A stretch of DNA of 64,000 bases from Saccharopolyspora erythraea (GTDB lineage Bacteria > Actinomycetota > Actinomycetes > Mycobacteriales > Pseudonocardiaceae), in contig NZ_CP054839.1 of assembly GCF_018141105.1 (NCBI RefSeq), positions 4,712,001 through 4,776,000 on the forward strand, given 5' to 3'. Of the stretch, positions 43,672 to 56,843 are shown in pieces (the first letter of the stretch is position 1; every line of letters begins with the position of its first letter). The notes beneath the pieces were generated by a model. That model saw only the letters and a program-made list of their open reading frames with translations, did not search any database and had not been told where the DNA came from. The translations under genes were made by a program, and so were the position numbers.

Positions 43672-43735
43672 CCGGCTTCCTCCTTCTCGCCCACCCCGGC
43701 AACCGGCACCGTCACGCAAGCCCCTGGAAGATCCC

Positions 43736-47716
<3,981 letters not shown>

Positions 47717-47806
47717 GAGAGCCCTCCGACCAGCCGTTGCTCTTGAGCGCGAATCTAGGTGACTCCGCGGCGGCCCGCACAGGGCAACAATGCCCAGCGC
47801 CGCAGG

Positions 47807-48460
47807 TCAGTGCCTCCGCGAGTCCTTGTCCAGGCGGAGCTCGGTGGCCAGCACGGCCGCCTCGCTGCGGTGGCGCATCGCCAGCTTCGACAGCATCTGC
47901 GAGACGTAGTTCTTGACCGTCTTCTCGGCCAGGTACATGCGCTGGGAGATCTCGCGGTTGGTCAGGCCCTCGCCGATCAGCTCGAGCACCTCTCGTTCGC
48001 GGGCGGTGAGCTCGCGCAGCGGGTCGGCCTGCTCCTGCTCGCGGCGCAGCCAGGCCAGCATCGCCTCGGTCTTCTTCGCGCTGAGCAGCGACTCGCCCGA
48101 GCCCGCGGTGCGGATGGCGTTGACCAGTTCCTCACTCACCACGCCCTTGAGCACGAAACCCGCCGCACCCGCGATGATCGCGTCCATGAGCGCGTCGTGA
48201 TCGTCGAAGGAGGTGAGCATCAGGCACCGCAGTCCGGGCTGGCGCGACTGCAGCTCCCGGCACAGCTCCACCCCGTTGCCGTCGGGCAGCCGGACGTCGA
48301 GCACCGCCACGTCCGGTTTCGCCTGCGGCACCAGCGCCAGCGACTCGGCGACCGTGGATGCCTCGCCGATGAGCTCCAGGTCGCTCTCGGCGGTGACCAG
48401 TGCGGCGATGCCGCGACGGATCACCTCGTGGTCGTCCACCACGAACACTCGTGTCGTCAT
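47807..48460 (-). CDS. NarL/LuxR-type response regulator
   Basis: A 217-residue DevR/NarL-type regulator. The receiver has acidic pocket DDH near residues 9-11, phospho-acceptor Asp55 in VAVLDVRLPDG, and Lys in FVLKGVV; the C-terminal LuxR helix-turn-helix is LTAREREVLELIGEGLTNREISQRMYLAEKTVKNYVSQM. The ATG at 48460 follows GGGGGAG. It is upstream of the hybrid kinase in the same direction and may be its output, although that kinase has its own receiver. Confidence 0.9.
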   Translation of the reverse strand: MTTRVFVVDDHEVIRRGIAALVTAESDLELIGEASTVAESLALVPQAKPDVAVLDVRLPDGNGVELCRELQSRQPGLRCLMLTSFDDHDALMDAIIAGAAGFVLKGVVSEELVNAIRTAGSGESLLSAKKTEAMLAWLRREQEQADPLRELTAREREVLELIGEGLTNREISQRMYLAEKTVKNYVSQMLSKLAMRHRSEAAVLATELRLDKDSRRH

Positions 48461-48710
48461 GTCGCTCCCCCTGCCCTTCCAACCGCCGCAGCCCGCCCCT
48501 TCGGTCCCCAGGGCGGTGCAGCACGCTTTCGACGCTGGCCGTGCGGAGGCAGTGACCAGGATAAATACCCTGAAGACTCTGTGCCCACCACGAGTGGGCG
48601 CGCTCGACACCGCCGCACCTCCGCACAGCCACGCGGAGCCCCCGGCTATTGCCCATTAGAGTGACGCACGCCACAATGCGGGTCCGGCTCCGCGATGTGG
48701 AGGTGGCGCC

Positions 48711-49053
48711 ATGACCGCGGCGAAGCACCCGGCCCGGCCGATCCCGATGCTCGGCAAGGCCACGGCGGTGCTCGACGCGGTCTGCGCCCACCACGACGGG
48801 CCGCCCCTGGCGCGAGGTCCACGAGGACAGGGGTATGCGCGACCGCACCGGCGAGACCGCACTGCTGTTGGTCCGCCACGGCGACCACCGGCTGTTGACC
48901 GGCCCGGCCGAGATCGCTGCTCTGGTCCCGTCGTGGGGTCGCGGCGCCGCGCCGGCGGTTCGGCGACGCAGCGCGCAACCGCTGGACCAGGGCGTCACCG
49001 GCTGCCGGCGCCTCGGCCACCACGACCCCAGCACCACCAGCACCAGGAGGTGA
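48711..49053 (+). pseudogene. remnant of an IclR-type regulator
   Basis: Residues from 48711 (MLGKATAVLDAVCAHHDGPPLA) read like the first helix of an IclR protein, then near 48811 the frame jumps and the text continues as REVHEDRGMRDRTGETALLL and VRHGDHRLL, like the start of an effector domain. The recognition helix and most of the effector domain are gone. It lies just upstream of the ABC importer genes, where a dedicated regulator would sit. The call rests on short stretches. Confidence 0.4.
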
Positions 49054-49056
49054 CCA

Positions 49057-49902
49057 GTGGACGCACCACCCGACCGTCCATCCCCCGGCGGGCAGCCGCC
49101 CGCCGTCGAACTGGAGTCGGTGACGATGACCTTCCCGTCGTCGCGCGGCTCCGGCTACACCGCGGTCCGAGACGTGGGCTTCGCGATCCCCCGGGGACGT
49201 TTCGTCTCCGTCGTCGGCCCCACCGGGTGCGGCAAGTCCACCGTGCTCAACGCGGTCGCGGGGCTCCTGCGACCGTCGCGGGGGCAGGTCAGGGTCCACG
49301 GCGAGGTACTGACCGGCCTCAACAGCCACGCCGGCTACCTGTTCCAGCAGGACGCGCTGCTGCCGTGGAAGACCGTCGCCGACAACGTCGCCTTCGGGCT
49401 GGAGCTGCGCGGCGTGGCCAAGGCCGAACGCCGGGAGCGTGCCCGCGAGTGGATCGGCCGGGTCGGGCTGACCGGCTTCGCCGACTCCTACCCGCACCAG
49501 CTCTCCGGTGGCATGCGCAAGCGCACCGCGATCGCCCAGACCTGGATCGGCGATCCCGACATCCTGCTGATGGACGAGCCGTTCAGCGCGCTGGACGTGC
49601 AGACCCGCCAACTGATGGAGAACGAGCTGCTGTCGCTGTGGACCGGCAGCGGCAAGACCGTCCTGTTCGTCACCCACGACCTCGAAGAGGCGGTGTCGAT
49701 GTCCGACGAGGTGCTGCTGCTGTCGGCGGGCCCGGCGTCCCGGCTGGTGGGCGGATACCCGGTCGAGCTGCCCCGGCCCCGCGACCTGCTGGAGATCCGC
49801 GCCGACCCGGCGTTCACCGAGACCTACCGCGCGATCTGGTCCGACCTGCGGGACGAGGTGATGGCGACCTATGACCGCGGCTTCGCAAGCACCGGGAACT
49901 GA
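49057..49902 (+). CDS. ABC importer ATPase, nitrate/sulfonate/taurine type
   Basis: A 281-residue ATPase of the SsuB/TauB/NrtD group: Walker A VGPTGCGKST, Q-loop LFQQDALLPWKTV, signature LSGGMRKRTAIAQ, Walker B ILLMDEPFSALD and H-loop VTHDLEEAVSM. The GTG at 49057 follows CAGGAGG. It overlaps the permease gene by 32 bases. With the permease and the lipoprotein at 52181 it would form an importer for a small organic or inorganic anion or pyrimidine precursor. Confidence 0.9.
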   Translation: MDAPPDRPSPGGQPPAVELESVTMTFPSSRGSGYTAVRDVGFAIPRGRFVSVVGPTGCGKSTVLNAVAGLLRPSRGQVRVHGEVLTGLNSHAGYLFQQDALLPWKTVADNVAFGLELRGVAKAERRERAREWIGRVGLTGFADSYPHQLSGGMRKRTAIAQTWIGDPDILLMDEPFSALDVQTRQLMENELLSLWTGSGKTVLFVTHDLEEAVSMSDEVLLLSAGPASRLVGGYPVELPRPRDLLEIRADPAFTETYRAIWSDLRDEVMATYDRGFASTGN

Positions 49903-50713
49903 CTCGACGCCGGCAGCCGACGTCGCGGTGCCCGCGCCCTCCCGGCGACGGCCGCTGATTCTGCTGGCCCAGCTCGGCCTCGGGGTGGCGGTCGTGGCGG
50001 GCTGGGAGGCCGGCTCGCGCGCCGGGGTGATCGACGAGTTCTTCTTCAGCTCTCCCGGCGACATCGCCCAGCGCGTCGGGCAGTGGCTTTCCAGCGGCGA
50101 GATCCTCTCCCACCTCGGGGTCACGCTGCTGGAGGCGGCGCTCGCCCTGGTCATCGGCGGGCTGCTGGGGCTCGGCGTGGGGTTCCTGCTGGCCAGGGTC
50201 CGCGTGCTCGCCGCGGTGCTGGACCCCTACATCAAGGTCCTCAACGCGCTGCCCCGCGTGGTCCTCGCGCCGATCTTCCTGCTGTGGTTCGGGCTGGGCA
50301 TCTGGTCCAAAGTGGCCTTCGGCGTCACGCTGGTGTTCTTCATCGTCTTCTTCAACACCTACCAGGGCGTGCGGCAGGTCGACCGGGTGCTGATCGACAA
50401 CGCCCGCATGCTCGGCGCGCGAGAGGGGCAGCTCCTGCGCCACGTGCTGCTGCCCAGCGCGATGACCTGGATCTTCTCCAGCCTGCACATCAGCGTGGGC
50501 TTCGCCATCGTCGGCGCCGTCGTCGGCGAGTACCTCGGCGCCTCCGAGGGCGTCGGCTACCTGATCTCGCAGGCCGAGGGCACCTTCGACACCACCGGCG
50601 TGTTCGCGGGCATGGTCGTGCTCTCGGTGGTGGTGGTCGTGGTGGACCTGCTGGTCAACCGGATCGAGCGGGCGCTGCTGCGCTGGCAGCCCGGCGCGCA
50701 CGAGCAGCACTAG
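49871..50713 (+). CDS. ABC importer permease, nitrate/sulfonate/taurine type
   Basis: A 280-residue SsuC/TauC-like permease with about six spans and the cytoplasmic loop NARMLGAREGQLLRHVLLPSAMTW that contacts the ATPase (EAA-like motif). The ATG at 49871 lies inside the end of the ATPase gene. Its stop at 50713 is followed within 20 bases by the IS110 element; the binding-protein gene that should come next lies beyond it. Confidence 0.9.
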   Translation: MTAASQAPGTDSTPAADVAVPAPSRRRPLILLAQLGLGVAVVAGWEAGSRAGVIDEFFFSSPGDIAQRVGQWLSSGEILSHLGVTLLEAALALVIGGLLGLGVGFLLARVRVLAAVLDPYIKVLNALPRVVLAPIFLLWFGLGIWSKVAFGVTLVFFIVFFNTYQGVRQVDRVLIDNARMLGAREGQLLRHVLLPSAMTWIFSSLHISVGFAIVGAVVGEYLGASEGVGYLISQAEGTFDTTGVFAGMVVLSVVVVVVDLLVNRIERALLRWQPGAHEQH

Positions 50714-50738
50714 GGAGCGAGGAGTCTCAATGATCGTG

Positions 50739-51953
50739 TCAAGCCGCGTCGGTCTGGGGCGGTGGCGTGATCTGGAAGGTGCGGCCGTCGCGCAGCAGTG
50801 CCCAGATCACGTCGACCAGGCGGCGGGCGAGCGCGATCAATGCCTGGGTGTGCCGTTTCCCCTCGCCGCGTTTGCGCTGGTAGAAGGAACGGGAGGGGCT
50901 GTCGGGGCGTTTGATGCTCGACAGCGCGGCGAGGTAGAACACCCGCCGCAGGCCGCGGTGGTAGCGCTTCGGGCGGTGCAGGTTGCCGCGGACGCGCCCG
51001 GAGTCACGGGGGACGGGGGCCAGGCCGGCGTAGGCGGCCAGGCGGCCAGGGTTGCCGAAGGTGGTCAGCAGGTCGCCTCCGGTGTCGGCAAGCAGCTGGG
51101 CCCCCAGGATCGTGCCGAAACCGTCGACGCTGGTGATGCGTTCGGCCTCGGGGTGGGTTTCGAAGCGTTCGCCGAGTTGTTTGTCGAGGTCTTTGATTTC
51201 CCGGTCGAGCTCGAGCAGTTGGCGGGCCAGCCGGGCGATCAGCGGCGCGGTGATCGTTTCCGTGGGCAGCGCCACGGTTTGCTCGCTCGCGGCAGCCAGT
51301 GCTTTGTCCACGATGGACGGGACGCTGCGGGTGTGGGCCTGGTGTTCGGTCAGATAGGACCGCAGCCCGTCCTCTCCGGCGGCGCGGACGCCGTCGGGGG
51401 TCTGGAACCCGGTCACCAGGATCAGCGCGGAGCGGGTGGAGAAGTCGAACGCCCGCTCCAACGACGGAAAGATCGAGGCGAGCAGTTCGCGGATCCGGTT
51501 GATTCCGCGCACCCAGTCGGCCATGAGGTCCTCGCGGCGGGCGGTGAGCACACCCAGATCGGAGACGATGTCGTTTGGGCTGGTCACCGGGGTCAGGTCC
51601 CCGCGCATGCGGGCGGTTTCGGCGATGGTGCGGGCGTCTTTGGCGTCGGTCTTGCCCTCGCCGGCGAACGCTCCGGCCATCCGGTTGACCAGCCGCCCGG
51701 GCACGTAGACCACCGGCTGCCCGGTGCCCAGCAACAACGTGATCAGCAGGCCGGCGGCGCCGGAGGTCATGTCCACCGCCCAGACCACCTCGCCTGCCTT
51801 CTTGCCGGCCCGGGCGATCAACGCCTCGATCGCAACTTGGCCGTTGGTGACCTTCTGGCTGAATACGACCTTGCCGGTCTCGTCCACCACACACGCGTGG
51901 TGGGTGTGCTTGCCGACGTCGATGCCGACCCAGACGATCTCGCGGACCTTCAC
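50739..51953 (-). CDS. IS110-family transposase (DEDD, RuvC-like)
   Basis: The 404-residue transposase has the N-terminal DEDD domain (VWVGIDVGKHTHHACV with first Asp; GKTDAKDARTIAETAR with later acids) and the C-terminal transposase_20 domain with the serine-bearing ITSVDGFGTILGAQL and YAGLAPVPRDSGR regions. The GTG at 51953 follows GGGAGG; the frame extends to 52013. No break is seen, so it may be active. Enzymes of this family are guided by a bridge RNA. Confidence 0.92.
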   Translation of the reverse strand: MKVREIVWVGIDVGKHTHHACVVDETGKVVFSQKVTNGQVAIEALIARAGKKAGEVVWAVDMTSGAAGLLITLLLGTGQPVVYVPGRLVNRMAGAFAGEGKTDAKDARTIAETARMRGDLTPVTSPNDIVSDLGVLTARREDLMADWVRGINRIRELLASIFPSLERAFDFSTRSALILVTGFQTPDGVRAAGEDGLRSYLTEHQAHTRSVPSIVDKALAAASEQTVALPTETITAPLIARLARQLLELDREIKDLDKQLGERFETHPEAERITSVDGFGTILGAQLLADTGGDLLTTFGNPGRLAAYAGLAPVPRDSGRVRGNLHRPKRYHRGLRRVFYLAALSSIKRPDSPSRSFYQRKRGEGKRHTQALIALARRLVDVIWALLRDGRTFQITPPPQTDAA

Positions 51954-52163
51954 CGAGCCCGTCCTCCCGTCATCCCAGCTCAACCCCGTGGACGACCCCG
52001 CCGGCAGCTCCATAAACAGCGACCACGCGCACAGATCTCAATCAGCGGTCAGGGCGTCCAGAACAGCGAGGCGGCCACTCCTCGGGAGCCACCCAACGGC
52101 AAGACAACATCAGCCACACCCCGCCGCCCTGGGCATCCAGAACACCACGTCCTGAACACCAAC
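51954..52163 (-). ncRNA. candidate bridge RNA region of the IS110 element
   Basis: In IS110-group elements the bridge RNA is transcribed from the non-coding end upstream of the transposase and pairs with target and donor. This 210-base stretch is the only non-coding part of the element and has the right size. I could not fold it, so the RNA limits are unknown. Confidence 0.45.
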
Positions 52164-52180
52164 GATCTTATGGAGGCAAC

Positions 52181-53215
52181 ATGCGCAACAGGAAGCTCTC
52201 GATGGTCGTGGCGGCGCTGCTGGCCGTCCTGGCGGTGGCGGCGGGCTGCGCGCCCAAACCCGGCAGCGGCTCCGGCCCGGCCGTGCGCATCGGCGTCGGC
52301 GGGCAACCGCTGCTGGTCTACCTGCCGACCACGCTGGCCGACCGGCTCGGCTTCTACCGCGAGGCCGGGGTGCAGGTCGAGCTGGAGGACCTGCAGGGCG
52401 GTTCCAAGGCGCTGCAGGCGCTGCAGGGCGGCAGCGTCGACGTGGTCAGCGGCTACTACGACCACGCGATCCAGATGCAGGCCAAGGGCCGCGACGTGGT
52501 GTCGTTCGTGAACATGCTGCGCTACCCGTCGCTGGTGCTGGCGGTGTCGCCGAAGGCGAGCAGGCCGATCAACTCGGTGGCCGATCTGAAGGGGGCCAAC
52601 GTCGGGGTGACCGCGCCCGGTTCGTCGACCGACTTCTTCCTGAAGTACCTGCTGGTCAAGAACGGGCTCGCCGCCGAGGACGCGATCGTGCAGGGCGTCG
52701 GCGGCGACAGCACGGCGGTCGCGGCGATGGAACAGGGCAGGGTCGACGCCGCGGTGATGCTGGACCCGGCCGTGTCGCAGCTGCAGCAGCGCGTCGGCGC
52801 CGACCGGGTCCGGGTGCTGACCGACACCCGCACCGAGCAGGGCGTGCGCGAGGACTTCGGGGTCTCGACCTACCCCGCCGCGGTCCTGTACTCCACGCGG
52901 GAGTGGCTCGACGCGCACCCCGAGCAGGCCAGGCGCCTCGCGGCGGCCATCGTCCGGGCGCTGGAGTGGATCCGGACCCACTCGGCGCAGGAGATCGCCG
53001 ACCGGATGCCGCCCGAGTACGCCGCGGGCGACCGGCAGGTCTACGTGCGCTCGATCGAACAGGTCAAGGCGGCCTACTCACCGGACGGCCGGATCGAGGC
53101 CGACGGGGCCGAGGCTGTGCGGTCGGTGCTGGCCCGGTTCATCCCGGAGGTCGCCGGGGCCGACATCGACCTCACGCGCACCTACACCAACGACTACCTC
53201 CCACCCGCTCCCTGA
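52181..53215 (+). CDS. ABC importer substrate-binding lipoprotein (NMT1/SsuA type)
   Basis: The 344-residue protein has a lipoprotein signal (hydrophobic LSMVVAALLAVLAVAAGCAP, Cys23) and an NMT1-like periplasmic-binding fold: RIGVGGQPLLVYLPTTLADRLGFYREAG, LQGGSVDVVSGYYDHAIQ and GVTAPGSSTDFF. Relatives bind sulfonates, nitrate, bicarbonate or thiamine precursors. The ATG at 52181 has its own TGGAGG, which lies just outside the IS element. It no longer has a promoter from the importer operon unless one reads through or from the IS. Confidence 0.88.
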   Translation: MRNRKLSMVVAALLAVLAVAAGCAPKPGSGSGPAVRIGVGGQPLLVYLPTTLADRLGFYREAGVQVELEDLQGGSKALQALQGGSVDVVSGYYDHAIQMQAKGRDVVSFVNMLRYPSLVLAVSPKASRPINSVADLKGANVGVTAPGSSTDFFLKYLLVKNGLAAEDAIVQGVGGDSTAVAAMEQGRVDAAVMLDPAVSQLQQRVGADRVRVLTDTRTEQGVREDFGVSTYPAAVLYSTREWLDAHPEQARRLAAAIVRALEWIRTHSAQEIADRMPPEYAAGDRQVYVRSIEQVKAAYSPDGRIEADGAEAVRSVLARFIPEVAGADIDLTRTYTNDYLPPAP

Positions 53216-53220
53216 CCCGC

Positions 53221-53264
53221 GCACGAGGACGGCGGCGGAGCGAACCCCGCCGCCGTCCTCGTGC
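53221..53264. terminator. bidirectional terminator, 18-base perfect stem
   Basis: Arms 53221-53238 and 53247-53264 pair perfectly around an 8-base loop, between the convergent binding-protein and CBS genes. No U tract. Confidence 0.85.
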
Positions 53265-53271
53265 GGTGGTG

Positions 53272-53694
53272 TCAGCCGCTGGTCGCGTACACGTTCTCCA
53301 CGAAGTGCGCGAGCTGCTCGTCGCTGAGGTTGCGGGCCAGGTCGGCCTCGCTGATCATGCCGACCAGCCTGTGGTCGGCGATCACCGGCAGCCTGCGGAT
53401 CTGGTGCTGTTCCATCAGGTTGAGGACCTGTTTCATGTCCGCGTTGGCATCGACCCAGTGCGGGGTCCCCTGCGCGAGCTCACCCGCCTTGACCTGGGAC
53501 AGGTCCTTGCCTTCGGCACAGCACTTCACCACGATGTCGCGGTCGGTGATCATGCCGTGCAACCGGTCGTCGTTGCCGCAGATGGGCAGCGAGCCGACGT
53601 TGAGATCACGCATCATCTGAGCGGCCTTCTGCAGGCTTTCCCCCTCGTTCACGCACTTGGCGCCTGCGTGCATGATGTCGCGAGCCGTCGTCAT
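53272..53694 (-). CDS. tandem CBS-domain protein
   Basis: The 140-residue protein is two CBS motifs: ARDIMHAGAKCVNEGESLQKAAQMMRD...GMITDRDIVV and THWVDANADMKQVLNLMEQHQIRRLPVI...GMISEADLAR. Such small CBS pairs bind adenosine ligands and often answer to hypoxia or energy state in actinomycetes. The ATG at 53694 follows AAGGAGAG. No operon partner. Confidence 0.88.
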   Translation of the reverse strand: MTTARDIMHAGAKCVNEGESLQKAAQMMRDLNVGSLPICGNDDRLHGMITDRDIVVKCCAEGKDLSQVKAGELAQGTPHWVDANADMKQVLNLMEQHQIRRLPVIADHRLVGMISEADLARNLSDEQLAHFVENVYATSG

Positions 53695-53832
53695 GAGATC
53701 TCTCCTTTCGACGCTCAGCCAGTCGGCGGTGCGAGCACCGCGGCCGGCTCGCTCGGCCGTCCGCGTGCGGCGGCCGCTACCGGGTCGGGTCGGCTGGGCG
53801 TCCCCTGCCGCCCGACACCCGGTGACGGCGGA

Positions 53833-55140
53833 TCAGGCGACGCTCACCTCGTCCCTTACCCGCAGGCGGCCACCGACCAAACCACCGACGGCGGTCAGCG
53901 CCGAGAGCCCGACCAGCAGCAGCGCGACCGCCCACGAACCGCCGCCCGCGGCCATCAGCGATGTGGCCGCCAGCGGCACGAACCCGCTGACCACGCCGCC
54001 GAGGTTGAAGGAGATCGACACGCCGCTGTAGCGCAGGTGCGGCGGGAACAGCTCGGTCAGCAGCGAGCCGGACACTGCGTAGGGCACCGACAGGCACGCC
54101 ACTCCGAGCGTCACGGCGAGCACCACCAGCGGCGCGCTGCGGGTGTCGAGCATCCAGAAGACCGGGAAGGCCACCACCGCCGAGGCGACGCTGCCCGCCA
54201 CGCACACCGTTCCGGGGCCGAGGCGTTCGGCGAGCCTGCCGAATACCAGCAGCACCGCGATCTCGACGACCGCCGCCACCAGCGTTGCCGAGAGCATCAG
54301 CGACCGGGGCAGTCCCAGCGTCTCGGTGCCGTAGCTGATCACGAAGGTGGTCAGCAGGTAGAACCCGCCGACGCCCAGCAGCGAGGCGCACAGCCCGGTC
54401 AGCACCCGGCCCAGCGAGTCGCGCAGCACCTCCACCACCGGCAGCGAGGCGCGTTCGTGCTGTTCGAGCAGCACGGTGAACAGCGGCGACTCCTCGACCC
54501 GGCGGCGCAGGTAGAGCGCCACGAACAGCAACGGGATCGCCGCCAGGAACGGCAGCCGCCAGCCCCACGCGTCGAAGGTCTCCGGCGGCATCAGCGAGAC
54601 CAGGGTGAACGCACCGGAGGACAGCAAGGTGCCGATCGGTGAGCCGACCTGCGGCAGTGCGGCGTACCGGCCGCGGTGCTCCGGCGGGGCGTGCTCGACC
54701 GCCAGGGTCACCGCACCGCCCCACTCGCCGCCCACCGCGACGCCCTGCAGCACCCGCAGCAGCGTGAGCAGGACCGGCGCGGCCACGCCGATCGCGGTGT
54801 AGTCCGGAAGCAGGCCGATCAGCCCGGTCACAACGCCGATCATGGTCACCGTGATGATCAGCGACCGCTTGCGGCCGATCCGGTCGCCGACGTGGCCGAA
54901 GATCACGGCGCCGACCGGCCGGGCGACGAACCCGACCGCGAACGACGCGAAGGCCGCCAGGGTCGCCACGACGGGATCGCCGGTGGCGAAGTACAGGCGG
55001 TTGAACACGATCGACGCGGCCGTGCCGTAGAGGAAGTAGTCGTACCACTCCAGCGCGGTGCCCACGAACGCGGCGAAGGCGATCCGGCCGGCCTCGGCGT
55101 CGGTGACCCGTGGTGCCTGGTGGCTGTCTGTGCTGGTCAT
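53833..55140 (-). CDS. MFS transporter, metabolite:H+ symporter (MHS) family
   Basis: A 435-residue, 12-span transporter with MHS marks: GTALEWYDYFLYGTAASIVFN in span 1, GHVGDRIGRKRSLI (motif A) and GVAVGGEWGGAVTLAVEHAP in span 4-5. Relatives (ShiA, KgtP, ProP, PcaT) import organic acids or betaines. It is the last gene of the urease-like operon and overlaps the amidohydrolase stop as ATGA, so it probably brings in the substrate of that pathway. Confidence 0.88.
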   Translation of the reverse strand: MTSTDSHQAPRVTDAEAGRIAFAAFVGTALEWYDYFLYGTAASIVFNRLYFATGDPVVATLAAFASFAVGFVARPVGAVIFGHVGDRIGRKRSLIITVTMIGVVTGLIGLLPDYTAIGVAAPVLLTLLRVLQGVAVGGEWGGAVTLAVEHAPPEHRGRYAALPQVGSPIGTLLSSGAFTLVSLMPPETFDAWGWRLPFLAAIPLLFVALYLRRRVEESPLFTVLLEQHERASLPVVEVLRDSLGRVLTGLCASLLGVGGFYLLTTFVISYGTETLGLPRSLMLSATLVAAVVEIAVLLVFGRLAERLGPGTVCVAGSVASAVVAFPVFWMLDTRSAPLVVLAVTLGVACLSVPYAVSGSLLTELFPPHLRYSGVSISFNLGGVVSGFVPLAATSLMAAGGGSWAVALLLVGLSALTAVGGLVGGRLRVRDEVSVA

Positions 55141-56834
55141 CTGGCGGCTCCGGAGGAGGTTGCGGGTGATGGGCCGGGTTGCGGCGAGGCGCCGGTGGTC
55201 CGCGACTCGACCCAGTCCGCGCCGTGCGCGCAGCGCCCTGCCACGAAGGTGGCCACGACGGGGACGGAGCCGATCCGCGAGGCGGGCACACCGAGCGGGT
55301 CCGCGCCGAGCACCACCAGGTCGGCGTGCAGGCCCGCCGCGAGGCGGCCCCGGTCGGACTCCTCGCACGAGGCCCACGCGGCTTCGGTGGTGTAGGCGCG
55401 CAACGCCTGCTCGGCGGTGACGCGCTCGTGTTCGCCGAGCAGCCGGCCGGTCCGGCTGGTGCGCTCGACCATGGACTGCACGCCCAGCAGGGGCGCTCCG
55501 GCCGCGACCGGCCGGTCGGAACTGCCGGGAACTCGCAACCCGGCGTCGAGGAAGGAGCGGTGCCGGTACAGCCACGGCGCCCGGTCCGGCCCGACCGCGT
55601 CGAACATCGTGTCGCCGATCTCGTGCAGGAACCGCGCCTGCGGTACCGGGACCAGCCCCAGTTCGGCCAGCGCCGTGATCTGGTCGGGCCGCACCAGCCC
55701 GGCGTGCTCGACGCGGTGGCGGACGCCCGGCCGCGGATGCTCGCGCTGCGCGGCGGCGAAGGCCTCGATCGCCACGTCCACCGCGGAGTCGCCGATCGCG
55801 TGCGCGGCGACCCGCCAGCCGCTGCGGTGCGCGTCGACCACGAGACTGCGCATGGCGGCCGGATCGCTCTGGAAGTAGCCGGAGCCGTGCGCGTGGTCGC
55901 AGAACGGTTCGGTGAGCGCGGCCGTGCGTCCGACCATCGAGCCGTCCAGGAAGATCTTCATCGGCCCGATGCGCAGGTGGTCGTCGCCGAACCCGGTGCG
56001 AATGCCCAGGTCGAGGCCGACGCGCACGTCGTCGTCGCGGTGACCGGCCAGCGGGTGCAGCGCGTCGCTCGCGACCATGAGCTGCACCCGCAACGGCAGC
56101 TCACCGCGCTCGCGGGCGAGCTGGTAGGCGGCGAGCTCGACGGGGCTGCGCCCGATGAACCCGCCGCCGATGCCGGCCTCCACCACGTGGGTCAGCCCTT
56201 CGGCGACGTAGTTGCGCGCCGCTCTGGCGACCGCGTCCGCCAACTCGTGCACCGGTACCGGCGTGACGAGGGCGTTCACCAGCTGTTGCGCCTGCTCTTC
56301 GACAAGCCCGGTGGGGCTTCCCGCGGCATCGCGCGCGACGACGCCGCCCTCGGGGACCTCGGCTGTCCCGTCGAGCACGCCCGCCCGCCGCAGCACCTCG
56401 CTGCTGACGCTGCACATGTGCCCGGAACGGTGCTTGAGCCACACCGGCCTGCCACCGCCGGCGCGGTCGAGCTCCGCGCGGTGGGGGTGGGCGCCCAGCA
56501 CGGTGTCGTCGTAGCCGCTGCCGACCACCCAGCCGTCGTGGTCGAGGCCCGCGGCCCGCCGCGCCACCGCGGCGTGGACCTCCTCGAGGGTGGCGCAGCC
56601 GGTCAGGTCCACTTCGGACAGCGCCATGCCGTACCAGGCCATGTGGTTGTGCGCGTCACCGAAACCCGGCAACAGCACCGCACCGTCACAGTCGACGACG
56701 GTGCGCGCAGGCACCCCCGCCACCTCCTCGTCGAGACCGGCGACACGTCCGGCCAGCACCCCGACAGCGGAGGCCCTCGGGCGCCGGTCGTCCATGGTGC
56801 GGACCACGCCGTTGCGCAACAGCAGATCCAGCAT
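55137..56834 (-). CDS. YtcJ-type amidohydrolase (Amidohydro_3)
   Basis: A 565-residue metal-dependent hydrolase. Metal-site motifs include LLPGFGDAHNHMAWYG near residue 60, the central lysine-bearing GPMKIFLDGSMVGRTAAL near 290 and VAAHAIGDSAVDVAIEAF plus RHRVEHAGLV further on. The family hydrolyses formamides, ureas and hydantoin-like amides. It starts nine bases after ureC and overlaps the MFS start, so three enzymes and a transporter are one operon. Substrate unknown. Confidence 0.85.
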   Translation of the reverse strand: MLDLLLRNGVVRTMDDRRPRASAVGVLAGRVAGLDEEVAGVPARTVVDCDGAVLLPGFGDAHNHMAWYGMALSEVDLTGCATLEEVHAAVARRAAGLDHDGWVVGSGYDDTVLGAHPHRAELDRAGGGRPVWLKHRSGHMCSVSSEVLRRAGVLDGTAEVPEGGVVARDAAGSPTGLVEEQAQQLVNALVTPVPVHELADAVARAARNYVAEGLTHVVEAGIGGGFIGRSPVELAAYQLARERGELPLRVQLMVASDALHPLAGHRDDDVRVGLDLGIRTGFGDDHLRIGPMKIFLDGSMVGRTAALTEPFCDHAHGSGYFQSDPAAMRSLVVDAHRSGWRVAAHAIGDSAVDVAIEAFAAAQREHPRPGVRHRVEHAGLVRPDQITALAELGLVPVPQARFLHEIGDTMFDAVGPDRAPWLYRHRSFLDAGLRVPGSSDRPVAAGAPLLGVQSMVERTSRTGRLLGEHERVTAEQALRAYTTEAAWASCEESDRGRLAAGLHADLVVLGADPLGVPASRIGSVPVVATFVAGRCAHGADWVESRTTGASPQPGPSPATSSGAAR

Positions 56835-56843
56835 CGGTCCTCC

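Larger units (their letters stand above)
50732..52167 (-). mobile_element. IS110-family insertion sequence, about 1.43 kb
   Basis: Contains one transposase gene and a 200-base non-coding stretch upstream of it, the IS110 layout. GATC occurs at both proposed ends (50732-50735 and 52164-52167) and may be the recombination core; IS110 elements leave no terminal inverted repeats or duplications, so the ends cannot be fixed firmly. It separates the permease from the binding-protein gene of one importer. Confidence 0.65.
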
